Positions 45,855-54,348 of a stretch of DNA of 64,000 bases are shown here, in pieces. Position 1 is the stretch's first letter. Each line of letters starts with the position of its first letter. The stretch comes from Shimia abyssi (GTDB lineage: Bacteria > Pseudomonadota > Alphaproteobacteria > Rhodobacterales > Rhodobacteraceae). The stretch covers positions 124,001 to 188,000 of the forward strand of contig NZ_PYGJ01000004.1 of the NCBI RefSeq assembly GCF_003014475.1, in the 5' to 3' direction. The notes under the pieces were generated by a model. That model did no database searches. It saw only the letters and a list, made by a program, of their open reading frames with translations, and was not told where the DNA came from. The translations under genes and the position numbers were made by a program.

Positions 45855-46213
45855 GGTGGCGTCCTTGGCTGTGGCTGCGATTTCGGGTGACGCTGCACTC
45901 TGGAATTCTAAGCCCAGACAGTCAATGCTGACTGCCCAGCAAGGGCAGTTTTCGTTCCTATTTTTTGCAGTTTTCTTTCCAGTTATTAGCCAGGCTCGCC
46001 AGGTGTCTCAGCATCTGGAACAGCTGGTTTCATCATGCGAAAACCCGCGCAGATTGACCGGCTCATCGGCGACTCACGGCCGATCCTCTCGCGCATTAAG
46101 AGAATATTAACATCTGAGGCACAGACCGGTATATGCACATGAATGCCCATTCTATGCCACATTCCCGCCTTTTTTGGGGAGTTGATTGGTTGGATATAAG
46201 TAGGAGACGCGTA
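45855..46213. other. Intergenic region without recognised gene
   Basis: About 360 bp between the dehydratase start and a small membrane protein gene. It must contain the dehydratase promoter (minus strand) and that of the small gene. I see no strong -35/-10 pair, palindrome or RNA gene. AGGAG at 46202-46206 is the ribosome binding site of the next gene. Confidence 0.45.
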
Positions 46214-46429
46214 ATGGCCCTGGTCCTTATCTTTGTTGGCAGCTTTATCGGTATTGTCACCGCAGCCATTCAGATGCTTTTTTTCGGGGCAACCTTGTGG
46301 CAAGGGTTCGTTGTCTACTTTGCCTTTTCGCTGGGGCTCCCAACTGTTGTGGCTATGATCGGCTGGGCCGTGCACGTGCTGCGCCCCTCGGTGCCTGAGC
46401 GGGACGAGCTTGGTTGGTACAAGGCCTGA
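46214..46429 (+). CDS. Small two-helix membrane protein, function unknown
   Basis: 71 aa from the ATG at 46214, chosen because AGGAG lies 7 nt upstream; an in-frame ATG at 46133 would add 27 residues but lacks a ribosome binding site. Two membrane segments are clear: about residues 1-22 (MALVLIFVGSFIGIVTAAIQ) and about 30-55 (FVVYFAFSLGLPTVVAMIGW). A short hydrophilic tail ends RDELGWYKA. No family recognised. Convergent with the BrnA-like gene, 13 nt between stops. Confidence 0.6.
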   Translation: MALVLIFVGSFIGIVTAAIQMLFFGATLWQGFVVYFAFSLGLPTVVAMIGWAVHVLRPSVPERDELGWYKA

Positions 46430-46442
46430 TCTACGATCATCC

Positions 46443-46868
46443 TTAGGTTTCGCTGTCATCCGAACGCTCTTGCTGAGCGTTCAGTCCCTGTGCGGCCTGT
46501 TCCAGATGTGCCTTGCTGACCGCGCCAGCAATTCCGGGGCGCCCATCAAATCTTTCACGCACCAACTCGTCTACGCGCAACTCATCTGCGATTTTCATTT
46601 GCGCCCATGTGGCGAGCAAACGGTTGATCCGTTCCTGATATCCCCGCCCCATCGCGCGATAGAATTTCGCAACAGAGCGATCCAAATACAGCGTCACTTT
46701 TTCCTTGGGTTCGGACACGTCAAGATCCTGCTCCAGCGTGTGCCACGCATCAGGGACATCTTCGCGCATCGCGGCCGGTAGCCAGTATTCAGTGTTCAGA
46801 TAAATCAGATCTCGCGTCAGCTTTTCCTTGGCCATTCGCTGGGTTTTGCTCAATCGGCGGGTGGTCAT
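46443..46868 (-). CDS. BrnA-type antitoxin domain protein without adjacent toxin
   Basis: 141 aa from the ATG at 46868 (AAGGAG 8 nt upstream). The segment KEKVTLYLDRSVAKFYRAMG plus RGYQERINRLLATW (about residues 55-90) matches the BrnA/DUF4415 antitoxin ribbon-helix-helix, where GxGYQxRIN is diagnostic. A basic N-terminal region (TTRRLSKTQRMAKEKLTRDL) and a C-terminal tail rich in Glu and Gln flank it. No BrnT-like ribonuclease toxin gene is next to it, so it is either an orphan or a repurposed DNA-binding protein. It could autoregulate. Confidence 0.75.
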   Translation of the reverse strand: MTTRRLSKTQRMAKEKLTRDLIYLNTEYWLPAAMREDVPDAWHTLEQDLDVSEPKEKVTLYLDRSVAKFYRAMGRGYQERINRLLATWAQMKIADELRVDELVRERFDGRPGIAGAVSKAHLEQAAQGLNAQQERSDDSET

Positions 46869-47048
46869 GGCGGCTCTCCTTGGGTTGCAGGCGCGCTCAT
46901 ATCCGACAAGATCACCGCACAAAGGCCCATTGCCGGAAGGGTCCGAGCCGAGCCTGTGTGTGTCTCTCTTACGAACTGCGGCCCGCCAACATGTTGCGCC
47001 AGGACATCCTAAAGGCGCGCTAAAGCAGCGCTCGTTGAGCCACCAAAG

Positions 47049-47456
47049 CTAGTCCCAGGCGTGTGTCGGCGCCGTTTCCGGAACTTCACGCGGACGACCA
47101 TCTTCATCAATAGCCACATAGGTAAAAATCGCCTCGGTCACTTTTTCCCGTTCCCCAATGCGCCCTCGCAGAACCCACGCCTCTACTCCGATGCCCATTG
47201 AGGTACGACCAACCCGTTCGATCCTTGCATAGATGCACAACACATCGCCAACCTTTACGGGTCGAATGAATTTCATCGCGTCTACTGCCACAGTAGCCAC
47301 CCGCCCATCCGCACGTGTCCCGGCAACAATGCCCGTCGCAATGTCCATCTGGCTGAGCACCCAGCCGCCAAAGATATCGCCGTTCACGTTGACATCTGCC
47401 GGCATAGCCAATGTGCGCAACGTCAACTCTCCTCTGGGCGTTTCAGGTTCAGTCAT
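47049..47456 (-). CDS. yciA: Acyl-CoA thioesterase YciA
   Basis: 135 aa from the ATG at 47456 (AAAGGA upstream). Hot-dog domain with the YciA/acyl-CoA hydrolase signature NVNGDIFGGWVLSQMDIATG (about residues 20-39), where Asn/Asp near the turn form the active site, then VDAMKFIRPVKVGDVLCIYA (about 57). YciA hydrolyses a broad range of acyl-CoAs and helps keep free CoA available. Divergent from the geranylgeranyl reductase gene. Confidence 0.88.
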   Translation of the reverse strand: MTEPETPRGELTLRTLAMPADVNVNGDIFGGWVLSQMDIATGIVAGTRADGRVATVAVDAMKFIRPVKVGDVLCIYARIERVGRTSMGIGVEAWVLRGRIGEREKVTEAIFTYVAIDEDGRPREVPETAPTHAWD

Positions 47457-47581
47457 GGCGCGTCCTTTCACTGGGCGTGAGCTGATATAAGCCCTAGGAG
47501 CATAGGACGCTGGCAAACCCTTGAGAAGATGGTAAAACCCGCACAGAACGCCAAAGGCACAGCAAGCAGGTCCGCGCCGCC

Positions 47582-48730
47582 ATGCATTTCGATATTATCG
47601 TACTGGGCGCTGGCCCAGCCGGAAGCGCCGCCGCGACTTGGGCTGCGCGTCAAGGGCGTCGAGTCGCCCTGCTCGACAAGGCTTTATTCCCACGCAACAA
47701 GCTATGCGGCGGTTTGTTTACGGAACGCAGCCGGGCCTATTACCGCGAGATTTTTGGGCAGGATATTGATCTGTCCAATGCTGTTACCCGGCACGAGATT
47801 GCCTTTTGGCATGAGGGGCGCGAACTGGCGGTACTGGAGGATATTCCGCCGTTGCACCTCACGATGCGCCTTGATCTGGACAATTGCCTTTATCAACACG
47901 CGCTTGCGGCGGGGGCCAAGGATTACACCGGGCGGGCCGTTGCGGAGATCGGCGATCATGACGTGACGCTGCGCGATGGCACAAGGTTGTCGGCGGATAT
48001 TCTGATTGGGGCCGACGGGGTCAACTCAATCCTTGCACGCCACCTATTTGGGGCACCGTTTAACAAGGACACGATCGGATTCGGCCTTGAAATCGAAGTG
48101 TCGCCCGAGACGCAATCACCTGGAGCACATCCTCTGCGCATCGATTTTGCAGCTGCCACGTGGGGTTATGGCTGGTCGTTTCCCAAGCAAAATTCCACCA
48201 CCGTGGGTGTGGGCGGTCTGCACGCGCCAAACCCGGATATGAAGGGGCATTTTGCGCGATATTTGCGCGCGCTTGACCTTGATCCGGAGGCGGTAAAAGT
48301 CAAAGGACACTACCTGCCGTTTGGCGATTTCCGCCCCAGACCGGGACGCGCGCACATGCTGTTGGCTGGGGATGCTGCGGGGCTGGTGGATCCGATCACT
48401 GGCGAAGGCATTGCATTTGCCATGAAAAGTGGGCAGCTCGCCGCGGATGCGGCATGCGACGCGTTGGACGCAAATGATCCGGTCTCGGCGCTTCCCCGAT
48501 ATCAAACCGCGCTGAAGGAGATGCACCGTAATCTGCGGATCGCTCGGACCTTGCGTCGCATCATCTTTGCGCCACGTTGGCAAAAGGCGTTTATCGGTAC
48601 GTTTCGTCGATCTGGCACAGTGCGTATGCAGTACAGGCGCCTGCTGGCCGGAGAGCTGGAATATCCGCAACTGGCCCGCAGCGTGCTTGCACGATTGCCA
48701 CGCTACCTGCTGAACACGGTGCGCCGCTAG
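47582..48730 (+). CDS. Geranylgeranyl reductase family FAD-dependent oxidoreductase
   Basis: 382 aa. The N-terminal FAD motif is DIIVLGAGPAGSAAATWAAR (about residues 4-23), with KLCGGLFTERS following (about 40), and the second FAD motif is LLAGDAAGLVDPITGEGIAF (about 260). These features define the geranylgeranyl-reductase branch of the PHBH fold. Family members reduce prenyl double bonds of (bacterio)chlorophyll, lipids or quinones; the Lys/Cys-Gly-Gly motif is common in the non-photosynthetic members. No bacteriochlorophyll genes are nearby, so a lipid or quinone substrate is more likely. Confidence 0.85.
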   Translation: MHFDIIVLGAGPAGSAAATWAARQGRRVALLDKALFPRNKLCGGLFTERSRAYYREIFGQDIDLSNAVTRHEIAFWHEGRELAVLEDIPPLHLTMRLDLDNCLYQHALAAGAKDYTGRAVAEIGDHDVTLRDGTRLSADILIGADGVNSILARHLFGAPFNKDTIGFGLEIEVSPETQSPGAHPLRIDFAAATWGYGWSFPKQNSTTVGVGGLHAPNPDMKGHFARYLRALDLDPEAVKVKGHYLPFGDFRPRPGRAHMLLAGDAAGLVDPITGEGIAFAMKSGQLAADAACDALDANDPVSALPRYQTALKEMHRNLRIARTLRRIIFAPRWQKAFIGTFRRSGTVRMQYRRLLAGELEYPQLARSVLARLPRYLLNTVRR

Positions 48731-48758
48731 GTAAGTCGGACAAAATTGTCCGACCTAC
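48731..48758. repeat. 28-nt palindromic repeat, copy 1
   Basis: GTAAGTCGGACA-AAAT-TGTCCGACCTAC begins at the base after the reductase stop codon. The arms pair over 12 bp with one mismatch. Its reverse complement equals the copy at 58044-58071 except in the loop. It may serve as a terminator for the convergent genes here, though without a T-run. Confidence 0.7.
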
Positions 48759-48766
48759 GAAACGGC

Positions 48767-49198
48767 TCAGACCTGTGCCTTGATCCATTTCACAATGGAC
48801 GCCTTGGGCATCGCCCCGGCTTGGCGCGCGCGCTCCTTGCCATTAGAAAAGACCGCCATCGTCGGAATGCCCCGGATGCGGTATTTGGCGCTCGCGTTGC
48901 GATGTGCCTCGGTGTTCAACTTGACCAGCCGCGCGCGCGGCGTCACCTCGCCCGCCGCCGCCTGATATTGCGGTGCCATCTGTTTGCAGGGGCCACACCA
49001 TGGCGCCCAGAAATCCACCACCACTGGCACATCATCATTGCGCACGGACTTTTCCAGCGTCGCCAGATCCACTTCGGCCACTTTGCTCGACATCAGCCCG
49101 GCACCGCAGGTGCCGCATTTCGGTTTGGCCTCTAGCCTGTCAAATGGCACCCGGTTGATTTGCCCACAGGAAAAACACGTCAGTTTCTTGCCGCTCAT
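48767..49198 (-). CDS. trxC: Thioredoxin 2 (zinc-containing)
   Basis: 143 aa from the ATG at 49198. The N-terminal zinc finger has CFSC (about residues 9-12) and CGTC (about 28-31), specific to TrxC. The thioredoxin domain (about 38-143) has the redox site FWAPWCGPCKQM (about 65-76) and the cis-Pro loop RGIPTM (about 110). TrxC reduces protein disulfides under oxidative stress in the cytoplasm. Divergent from the RibD-type reductase gene. Confidence 0.93.
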   Translation of the reverse strand: MSGKKLTCFSCGQINRVPFDRLEAKPKCGTCGAGLMSSKVAEVDLATLEKSVRNDDVPVVVDFWAPWCGPCKQMAPQYQAAAGEVTPRARLVKLNTEAHRNASAKYRIRGIPTMAVFSNGKERARQAGAMPKASIVKWIKAQV

Positions 49199-49279
49199 GA
49201 TATGTCTCTTTGTCAACTTTGCCGTTACATAACCCTCAAATTGCAAAAGACCACCCCACCCTCTCGCAAAGGAGCGCCC

Positions 49280-49819
49280 ATGCCAACCGGCCACGTCTTT
49301 ATTGCCACCAGCCTTGATGGCTTTGTTGCCCGGCCCGATCACGGCCTTGACTGGCTAATGAAACAGCCCGTTGATGAGCACGACACCCGGTTTGATGATT
49401 TCATGGCCAGCGTAGATGGCTTGATCATGGGCAGCGGATCATTTCGCACGGTGCTGGGCTTTGGCCAATGGCCATATGAAAAACCTGTGATTGTCATGAG
49501 CCGGTCTCTTACCCCCGACGACATCCCCGAGGATTTGCAGGACAAGGTGCGCATCAGCGCGGCGCCGCCCGAGGTGGTGATTGCAGAGCTGGACAAGGAA
49601 GGCTGGACGCGCGCCTACGTTGATGGCGGTGGGCTTGTGCAATCGTTTCTACGCGCCGGGTTGATTGCGGATCTTGAGATCACCACGGTGCCGGTTTTGA
49701 TTGGCAGCGGCATCCGCCTGTTTGGCGAACTGGATGGGGATATCGATCTGGACCTGATCAGTACCAGCCTGCGCAAGACCGGGCTGATGACCACCTTTTA
49801 CCGCGTGAGACAGGATTAA
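49280..49819 (+). CDS. Dihydrofolate reductase-like (RibD C-terminal) protein
   Basis: 179 aa from the ATG at 49280, with AAAGGAG 7 nt upstream. RibD_C/DHFR-like fold: HVFIATSLDGFVARPDHGLDW in part at the start (about residues 4-20), FDDFMASVDGLIMGSGSFRT (about 42), VIVMSRSL (about 72), AYVDGGGLVQSFLRAGLIAD (about 115) and TVPVLIGSGIRLFGEL (about 140). Such YwjB/YyaP-like proteins bind NADPH but their substrates are mostly unknown; neither riboflavin genes nor a deaminase domain accompany it. Confidence 0.87.
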   Translation: MPTGHVFIATSLDGFVARPDHGLDWLMKQPVDEHDTRFDDFMASVDGLIMGSGSFRTVLGFGQWPYEKPVIVMSRSLTPDDIPEDLQDKVRISAAPPEVVIAELDKEGWTRAYVDGGGLVQSFLRAGLIADLEITTVPVLIGSGIRLFGELDGDIDLDLISTSLRKTGLMTTFYRVRQD

Positions 49820-49824
49820 CACAA

Positions 49825-49848
49825 AAGGGCCGGATCGCTCCGGCCCTT
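49825..49848. terminator. Bidirectional terminator between convergent genes
   Basis: AAGGGCCGGA-TCGC-TCCGGCCCTT: a perfect 10-bp stem with a 4-nt loop, flanked by A on the left (ACAAAA), which gives a short T-run on the minus strand. It separates the RibD-like gene from the convergent ABC operon ending at 49871. Confidence 0.8.
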
Positions 49849-49870
49849 GGAGTTTGAATGTGGCAGACGC

Positions 49871-50860
49871 TTAGTTCAGCGCCTTGTCCGTGATCGCATG
49901 AGTCCACGCTCCCTCAGGTGCGGCGGTGATCACAGGATCAGAGCCACCCGACATTAGGCTGTCGACGGTGCGCTGATAGTCTGCTTCGTCCAGCGCGCCG
50001 TTTGAACCTGCAGTCAGCTTGGCAATTTCGCCCATCATCCGCACCTGATGCTCTTCAGTCTGGGCACCGGTCTCATCATACTCGAGTACGATCATTGCCG
50101 CGTCTTCTGGATTCTCTTCGGCCCATTTCCAGCCCTTCATGGACGCGCGCACAAAGCGAACCATCTTGTCCTCAAATGCCGGATCCGCAAGGTTCTCTTC
50201 CAGCGCATAAAGACCGTCTTCCAGCGTCGCGACACCTTGGTCTTCGTATTTGAAAGTGGTCAGATCATCCGGAGTGAGGCCCGCGTCAATGACCTGCCAA
50301 TACTCATTGTAGGTCATCGTCGACACACACGCTGCCTGACCGTTCAGGATCGGATCCACATTGAAGCCCTGCTTGAGCACCTCAACACCGGCGTCGCCGC
50401 CATCGGTGCTCAGCTCCAGCTGAGACATCCAGCTCAGGAACGGGAACTCGTTGCCAAAAAACCAAACGCCCAGCGTTTTGCCCGCGAAGTCATCGGTTGT
50501 GGACACGCCTGCATCCTTGCGACAGGTCAACATCATGCCCGAGGACTTGAACGGCTGCGCAATGTTCACCATCGGCAAGCCTTTTTCGCGCGCGGCCAAG
50601 GCGGCTGGCATCCATTCGACGGTCACGTCAGCACCGCCACCGGCCAGAACCTGAGTCGGGGCGATATCGGGGCCACCCGGCTTGATGGTCACGTTCAGGT
50701 CTTCTTCGGTGTAAAAGCCGTTTTCCAGCGCGACGTAATAGCCTGCAAACTGTGCCTGCGTGACCCATTTCAGCTGAAGTGTCACATCGTCGGCGGCCAG
50801 TGCAGCGGACCCAAGCAGGGAAAAGGCCGCGGCCGTTAGGGAGGAAGTCGAGAGTTTCAT
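49871..50860 (-). CDS. ABC transporter substrate-binding protein, NMT1/THI5-like (probable pyrimidine importer)
   Basis: 329 aa from the ATG at 50860. Signal peptide about residues 1-22 (LTAAAFSLLGSAALA, cleavage before ADD). The NMT1/THI5 fold starts VTLQLKWVTQAQFAGYYVAL (about 26-45) and has the conserved GVWFFGNEFPFLSW (about 130) and YNEYWQVID. Relatives bind pyrimidine or thiazole moieties (ThiY, formyl-aminopyrimidine), riboflavin or sulfonates. Last gene of the ABC operon; the nearby dihydropyrimidinase, amidohydrolase and PreTA genes make a pyrimidine or related N-heterocycle the likely ligand. Confidence 0.87.
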   Translation of the reverse strand: MKLSTSSLTAAAFSLLGSAALAADDVTLQLKWVTQAQFAGYYVALENGFYTEEDLNVTIKPGGPDIAPTQVLAGGGADVTVEWMPAALAAREKGLPMVNIAQPFKSSGMMLTCRKDAGVSTTDDFAGKTLGVWFFGNEFPFLSWMSQLELSTDGGDAGVEVLKQGFNVDPILNGQAACVSTMTYNEYWQVIDAGLTPDDLTTFKYEDQGVATLEDGLYALEENLADPAFEDKMVRFVRASMKGWKWAEENPEDAAMIVLEYDETGAQTEEHQVRMMGEIAKLTAGSNGALDEADYQRTVDSLMSGGSDPVITAAPEGAWTHAITDKALN

Positions 50861-50898
50861 GCAAGTTTCTCCTTGTTGAATGTCATGTGGGCTGTTGT

Positions 50899-51744
50899 TC
50901 AACCTCTTTGTGAAGGGTGCCAAAAAGTCACCCGTTTTTCGATCCATGTGACAACCCCGTAAAAGGCGCTGCCTACCAGAGCTGAGACAAAAATCTCGGC
51001 CCAGACCAAATCTATCGAAAGGCTACCAACACCGGTCGAGATCCGAAATCCCATACCGCGCGTCGGCGAACCAAAATATTCGGCAACAATCGCACCGATC
51101 AAAGCAAGTGTTGTCGCAATCTTCAACCCATTGAATACAAAAGGCATCGCCGCTGGAATGCGCAGCTTGGCCAGGGTCTGGAAATAGCCCGCCGCATAAG
51201 TGCGCATAAGGTCACGTTGCATAGCATCCGTTTCGCGCAGGCCCTGCACCGTGTTCACCAGAATGGGAAAAAACACCATCACCACTACAACAGCTGCCTT
51301 GGAGTGCCAGTCAAAGCCAAACCAGTTCACCAAAATCGGCGCGACCCCAACAATCGGCAAAGCGGCAACAAAATTGCCAATTGGCAGCAAACCGCGTGTC
51401 AGGAACGCGCTGCGATCAATCAAAAGCGCCGCAACAAAGGCGGCTGTTGCGCCAATCAAAAAGCCACGCAAAGCGCCTTTGAGCACCGTCTGCACAAAAT
51501 CGATCCACAAAATATCCATCGATTGTGCAAAGACGACAATGACCTGACTAGGTGGTGGCAAAATAACCTGACTTACTCCAAATCCCCGCACCAGACCTTC
51601 CCAAAGCACCAGAATTGTGACCCCAAACAGCACAGGCACTGCAATGCGCACCGCCCGCTTTTCGGCATGGGCGGAATTTGCCAACCACACATTGATGCAC
51701 CAGGCGGCAGCCCAAAACGCCATCATTCCAACAATCCAGATCAT
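50899..51744 (-). CDS. ABC transporter permease (SsuC/ThiX type), second of two
   Basis: 281 aa; start overlaps the stop of the first permease by 4 nt. Membrane helices at about residues 4-20 and 33-50, then the BPD core. The EAA-type loop is around DAMQRDLMRTYAAGYFQTLA and KLRIPAAMPFVFNGLKIATT (about 180-215). Ends FYGVVTWIEKRVTFWHPSQRG. Forms the channel with the upstream permease, which makes this a heterodimeric importer, unlike SsuC, which is usually a single gene. Confidence 0.88.
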   Translation of the reverse strand: MIWIVGMMAFWAAAWCINVWLANSAHAEKRAVRIAVPVLFGVTILVLWEGLVRGFGVSQVILPPPSQVIVVFAQSMDILWIDFVQTVLKGALRGFLIGATAAFVAALLIDRSAFLTRGLLPIGNFVAALPIVGVAPILVNWFGFDWHSKAAVVVVMVFFPILVNTVQGLRETDAMQRDLMRTYAAGYFQTLAKLRIPAAMPFVFNGLKIATTLALIGAIVAEYFGSPTRGMGFRISTGVGSLSIDLVWAEIFVSALVGSAFYGVVTWIEKRVTFWHPSQRG

Positions 51745-52673
51745 GTGTGGAACCCCATCCTGCGCAACGTAATACGTTGTAAGACGTCAATAAGTGTCAC
51801 CAATGCCCCCGCGAGAATGGCCGCGCAGATCAGCGCAGACCAAATCGCCAAAGGCGTGCCAAACTGATCTCCGATCAGGATACGAGCGCCCAATCCGCTG
51901 ATGGCACCGGTCGGCAATTCCCCAACAATGGTGCCCACCAAGGCCGCCGCGATCCCCACCTTCAGTGCAGTAAAAAGAAACGGCACACTGGCTGGCAAGC
52001 GCAGCTTAAAAAAGCTCTGAAACCCGTTGGTGTTATAGGTTTTCAACAGGTCCAGCTGCTGCGCAGTCGGAGATCGCAGCCCCTTGACCATCGACACCAA
52101 CACCGGGAAGAAACACAGATAGGCCGAGATAATCGCCTTTGGCACACCGCGCCCGTCAATACCGATTTGGTTGGACACCACGATGATCATCGGTGCCAAG
52201 GCAACAATCGGTACGGTCTGGCTGATAATGGCCCAAGGCATCACGCTCATGTCCATAACACGGCTATAGACGATGGCCACAGCGCCCAGGATTCCAATCG
52301 TCGTGCCTAGCATGAACCCCCACAAGGTCGACTGCAACGTGACCCACGCATGATAGACCAGCGACCGCTTGGACCAAGTACGGCCCTTGGCCACCATCGC
52401 GCCGGTGGTCTTCCAAAGCTCTTCACCGACCTGTGATGGGGTGGGCAAGCGTGGACGTTTAAGATCATAACCCACTGCAACCTGACCGGGGTTGTCCAAC
52501 ATCAGTTTCCAGACGGACACATCTCGACGCGGCACCGAGCCTTCGGGCACGACAACCGCACCGCCCCGCTCCGCGATATCCAATGCGGGGCGGATGTTCA
52601 TCGGTGCAACCGCAAGCCACCACGCGGCCACAATCACCGCCAGAACAGAGAGAACAGGGACAGCATTCTTCAT
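51741..52673 (-). CDS. ABC transporter permease (SsuC/ThiX type), first of two
   Basis: 310 aa from the ATG at 52673, which overlaps the GNAT stop (ATGA). One N-terminal helix (about residues 4-22), a periplasmic insert (about 25-95), then five membrane helices. The cytoplasmic loop reads SPTAQQLDLLKTYNTNGFQS and FFKLRLPASVPFLFTALKVG (about 215-250), matching the second permease at the equivalent place. Product joins the heterodimeric channel of the putative pyrimidine importer. Confidence 0.88.
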   Translation of the reverse strand: MKNAVPVLSVLAVIVAAWWLAVAPMNIRPALDIAERGGAVVVPEGSVPRRDVSVWKLMLDNPGQVAVGYDLKRPRLPTPSQVGEELWKTTGAMVAKGRTWSKRSLVYHAWVTLQSTLWGFMLGTTIGILGAVAIVYSRVMDMSVMPWAIISQTVPIVALAPMIIVVSNQIGIDGRGVPKAIISAYLCFFPVLVSMVKGLRSPTAQQLDLLKTYNTNGFQSFFKLRLPASVPFLFTALKVGIAAALVGTIVGELPTGAISGLGARILIGDQFGTPLAIWSALICAAILAGALVTLIDVLQRITLRRMGFHT

Positions 52674-53101
52674 GCACTCCACTCCATCCGAATTTCACGT
52701 ATCTTGTCGTGCAAATCGCCGTCGTGGCGCGATACCTCGACAAACCCCTCACGTTTGTAAAACCGCTGCGCGGCTTCGTTGGGTACGTGGGTATGCAACC
52801 AGATGGATGTGCGCCCCTTCTTGACCGTGTCCATCAACGCCTTGCCCAGCCCCTTGCCCGGACGCGCACAATAGATCCCGCCGATACGGCCGGTTTCGGG
52901 ATCATAAGACAGATAGGCCTCGACCGGCGCACCCGCGACCCAGATTTCGCGCGCGTCAAAGGCGTCGCGGATAAACCCGGTGATTTCTTCGTGGGTATAG
53001 GGGCTCTGCATCCACCCGGTCGCCTTTTCCCAATCGGTCACGATCCGTGCCATCGCCGGGATGTCGTCAACCGTGGCGCGCCTGACAGTGGGATCAGTCA
53101 T
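52670..53101 (-). CDS. GNAT N-acetyltransferase encoded within the ABC operon
   Basis: 143 aa from the ATG at 53101, which lies inside the end of the ATPase gene; the stop overlaps the next permease start. The acetyl-CoA-binding motif A is GIYCARPGKGLGKALMDTVK (about residues 74-93; RxxGxG/A type) and motif B is WLHTHVPNEAAQRFYKREGF (about 100-119). GNATs transfer acetyl from CoA to an amine. Its position between ATPase and permease genes is unusual and suggests it modifies the imported compound or a breakdown product; no target can be named. Confidence 0.87.
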   Translation of the reverse strand: MTDPTVRRATVDDIPAMARIVTDWEKATGWMQSPYTHEEITGFIRDAFDAREIWVAGAPVEAYLSYDPETGRIGGIYCARPGKGLGKALMDTVKKGRTSIWLHTHVPNEAAQRFYKREGFVEVSRHDGDLHDKIREIRMEWSA

Positions 53102-53903
53102 CGCCATGCCCCGCACGCAGCCCGTCGCGCACCCGATGCGCGATCTCGATGAACTCTTTGCTGTCGCGAATTTCCAAGGGGCGTTCACGCGGCAATGTGC
53201 TCTCGATAACATCTGTGATCCGGCCCGGACGCGGCGACATCACTACGATCTTGGTCGACAGAAACACCGCCTCGGGGATCGAATGGGTCACAAAACCGAT
53301 TGTCTTATTAGTGCGCGCCCACAGGTCCAGCACCTGTTCGTTGAGGTGATCGCGCACGATTTCGTCCAGTGCACCAAACGGTTCATCCATCAGCAAAATG
53401 TCGGCATGAAACGCCAGCGCCCGCGCGATTGAGGCGCGCTGCTGCATCCCGCCAGAAAGCTGCCATGGGTATTTCTTTTCAAACCCGTCGAGATGCACCA
53501 ATTCCAGCACCTCGGTAACGCGCTGATTTTGTGTCGCCTTGTCCACACCCATGATCTCCAGCGGAAGGCGGATATTGCCGCCAATCGTGCGCCAAGGGTA
53601 CAGCCCTGCGTGCTGGAACACATAACCATAGGCGCGCGCCTTACGGGCTTCCTCTGGGCTGACACCGTTTACCGTGATCTCACCGGCGGTGGGTTTTTCA
53701 AGGTCCGCCATGACCCGCAGAAACGTGGTTTTGCCACAACCTGACGGGCCGATGAAGCTGACAAAGTCGCCCTTGTTGATATCAAGGGTCACATCCTTGA
53801 GCGCATGAACCGGACCATCATTGGTTTCAAAGGTCAGGCTCAGGTTTTTGGCACTGATCACGCTTGACACAGATGCGTCCCCTTCTTGCATAGTCATAGT
53901 CAT
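53094..53903 (-). CDS. ABC transporter ATP-binding protein (SsuB/ThiZ type)
   Basis: 269 aa from the ATG at 53903, preceded by GGGGA; ATGs at 53897 and 53891 are alternatives. Walker A GPSGCGKTTFL (about residues 51-61), Q-loop VFQHAGLYPW (about 92), signature LSGGMQQRASIARAL (about 142), Walker B LLMDEPFGALDE (about 163) and switch His in FVTHSIPEAVFL (about 197). The short C-terminus is typical of SsuB/TauB/ThiZ subunits. First gene of the five-gene operon. Confidence 0.92.
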   Translation of the reverse strand: MTMTMQEGDASVSSVISAKNLSLTFETNDGPVHALKDVTLDINKGDFVSFIGPSGCGKTTFLRVMADLEKPTAGEITVNGVSPEEARKARAYGYVFQHAGLYPWRTIGGNIRLPLEIMGVDKATQNQRVTEVLELVHLDGFEKKYPWQLSGGMQQRASIARALAFHADILLMDEPFGALDEIVRDHLNEQVLDLWARTNKTIGFVTHSIPEAVFLSTKIVVMSPRPGRITDVIESTLPRERPLEIRDSKEFIEIAHRVRDGLRAGHGDD

Positions 53904-53929
53904 CTTGTCCCCGATGGGAGTGTATTTGA

Positions 53930-54343
53930 ATGTCGGACGAAATGCCCAAAACCTGCCAGAAACTGCGCCCCAAAAGCACATATGCAGGCAAGCAGGGTTT
54001 CAACTATTTTGCGGGTGTCGCCCGCGAAACCACCGGTGCACAAGGCATTTGCATGCACATGTTGCGCATTCCACCGGGGGGCCGCGCCAAGGCGCATCTG
54101 CATGAAAGCCACGAAACCGCGATCTACGTGCTTGAGGGCAGTGCGATCATGTATTGGGGTGATCAGCTTGAACACCTGATGGAGACCAATGCCGGGGATA
54201 TGATCTACATCCCAGCGGGTGTGCCCCATCTGCCGATCAACACCGGCACGGTCGAGGCCGTTGCGGTCATCGCCCGCACCGACCCGCATGAGCAGGAAAG
54301 CGTGAAGCTTTTGCCCGATCTGGACAATTTGGTGCCCCAGTAA
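53930..54343 (+). CDS. Small cupin-domain protein
   Basis: 137 aa. One cupin barrel: motif 1 GGRAKAHLHESHETAIYVLEG in part (about residues 50-69, His-x-His and Glu metal ligands) and motif 2 NAGDMIYIPAGVPHLPIN (about 87-104, His ligand). Divergent from the ABC operon (start codons 26 bp apart) and facing the dihydropyrimidinase gene. Single-domain cupins of this type often act as metal-dependent isomerases or small-molecule sensors; its closeness to pyrimidine catabolism genes suggests a role there, but the reaction is unknown. Confidence 0.85.
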   Translation: MSDEMPKTCQKLRPKSTYAGKQGFNYFAGVARETTGAQGICMHMLRIPPGGRAKAHLHESHETAIYVLEGSAIMYWGDQLEHLMETNAGDMIYIPAGVPHLPINTGTVEAVAVIARTDPHEQESVKLLPDLDNLVPQ

Positions 54344-54348
54344 GAGCA

